From an uncultured Bacilli bacterium (GTDB lineage: Bacteria > Bacillota_I > Bacilli_A > RF39 > UBA660), in contig CAJOQL010000083.1 in assembly GCA_905236935.1 (NCBI GenBank), positions 1-7,497 on the forward strand: a stretch of DNA of 7,497 nt, in the 5' to 3' direction. Below are positions 7,299 through 7,497 of this stretch, in pieces; within the stretch, counting starts at the first letter, position 1; the number at the start of each line of letters is the position of its first letter. The notes under the pieces were generated by a model. It was not told where the DNA came from, made no database searches, and saw only the letters and a list, made by a program, of their open reading frames with translations. A program made the translations under genes and the position numbers.

Positions 7299-7333
7299 AA
7301 AAAACAGATTAGAAAGGTAAATCATCATCTGTT
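7299..7333 (-). terminator. Candidate intrinsic terminator overlapping the DUF4116 3' end
   Basis: On the minus strand AACAGAT (7327-7333) and ATCTGTT (7303-7309) form a 7-bp stem around a 17-base loop. The second arm runs into six T (7299-7304). The first arm encodes the Thr-Asp of the TDDDLPF tail and the loop carries the rest of the tail. The stem is short and weak, but its position between a stop codon and a good promoter is right. Confidence 0.45.
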
Positions 7334-7497
7334 ATAACTATTTCTGATCCAAAGTCTTTAAATGGATCTTCCATTAAATCATTTTTTTCAACGTTTTCAA
7401 TATATTGTAATATTTCTTTATCGTTTTGAAGTTCTTTACTAACATATTGAAAAGCATAACAATTATTATTTATAGCAGTTAACACTACTTCTTTATC
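7309..7497 (-). CDS. DUF4116 repeat protein, C-terminal end only, with SSB-like DDDLPF tip
   Basis: The gene runs off the right edge; 62 codons plus TAA are visible. It opens with a DUF4116 unit (DKEVVLTAINNNCYAFQYVS) and a following half-unit (KELQNDKEILQYIENV). An acidic linker (EKNDLMEDPFKDFGSEIVI) then leads to the terminal TDDDLPF. That ending has the form of the acidic C-terminal tip of bacterial SSB, but no OB-fold is visible and the rest is clearly DUF4116. It is a third paralogue of the genes at 214-1632 and 1921-4062, on the same strand, and lies upstream of the MoxR promoter. Its own hairpin suggests a separate transcript. The start and full length are outside the window. Confidence 0.85.
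   Translation of the reverse strand, partial: DKEVVLTAINNNCYAFQYVSKELQNDKEILQYIENVEKNDLMEDPFKDFGSEIVITDDDLPF

Noticed and set aside
1..7497. Possible use of the mollicute code (TGA = Trp), suggested by AT-richness and TAA-only stops.
   Set aside because: Trp is encoded by TGG in all genes checked, and all long genes are intact under the standard code. TAA preference is expected from base composition.
1..7497. tRNA, rRNA, insertion sequence, integrase or attachment site.
   Set aside because: None was seen on either strand. Apart from the edges and the 287-bp gap, almost all of the sequence is coding.

Overview
The window is very AT-rich and nearly all of its coding sequence is on the minus strand. 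Consensus-like Shine-Dalgarno sites (AGGAGG, AAGGGG), sigma70/sigmaA-type promoters and tightly overlapping genes suggest a low-GC Gram-positive bacterium: Bacilli, Clostridia or a mollicute-like gut lineage. Every Trp codon I checked is TGG and all visible stops are TAA. Long intact genes under the standard code argue against TGA being read as Trp.

Layout: at the left edge lies the 3' end of an XRE/Cro-type helix-turn-helix regulator (+ strand). It converges through a 13-bp inverted repeat on a minus-strand cluster. Reading that cluster in its own direction, from the right edge: (1) the 3' end of a DUF4116 repeat protein, with its own candidate terminator; (2) a good promoter (TTGCCA-N17-TATAGT with a TG extension); (3) a MoxR-type AAA+ ATPase; (4) a DUF2201-type protein carrying an HExxH metallopeptidase-like site and a C-terminal vWA domain, overlapping the ATPase gene by one base (TAATG); (5) a small protein with an R-x4-H HEPN ribonuclease-like motif, starting one base after the vWA stop; (6) a 713-residue protein made almost entirely of about 22 tandem 25-residue DUF4116-type helical repeats; (7) a 287-bp gap with a candidate promoter and a possible 50-residue acidic protein; (8) a second complete DUF4116 repeat protein (472 residues) with a distinct N-terminal domain.

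How the genes may work together: genes 3 to 6 are spaced like one operon. MoxR ATPases typically act with vWA partners as remodelling or chaperone pairs. The HEPN protein would be a plausible RNA-cutting effector and the helical-repeat protein a plausible sensor, scaffold or target-binding surface. That resembles NTPase-driven multi-component conflict (anti-phage) systems, but this reading is inference from gene content.

The least expected signal is at the C-termini of the three DUF4116 proteins. They end in TDDDLPF, LLNLPF and TDEDLPS. DDDLPF is the form of the acidic C-terminal tip of bacterial single-stranded-DNA-binding protein (SSB), which docks repair and replication partners. None of the three shows an OB-fold in the visible sequence, so this could be SSB-tip mimicry by a repeat-protein family.
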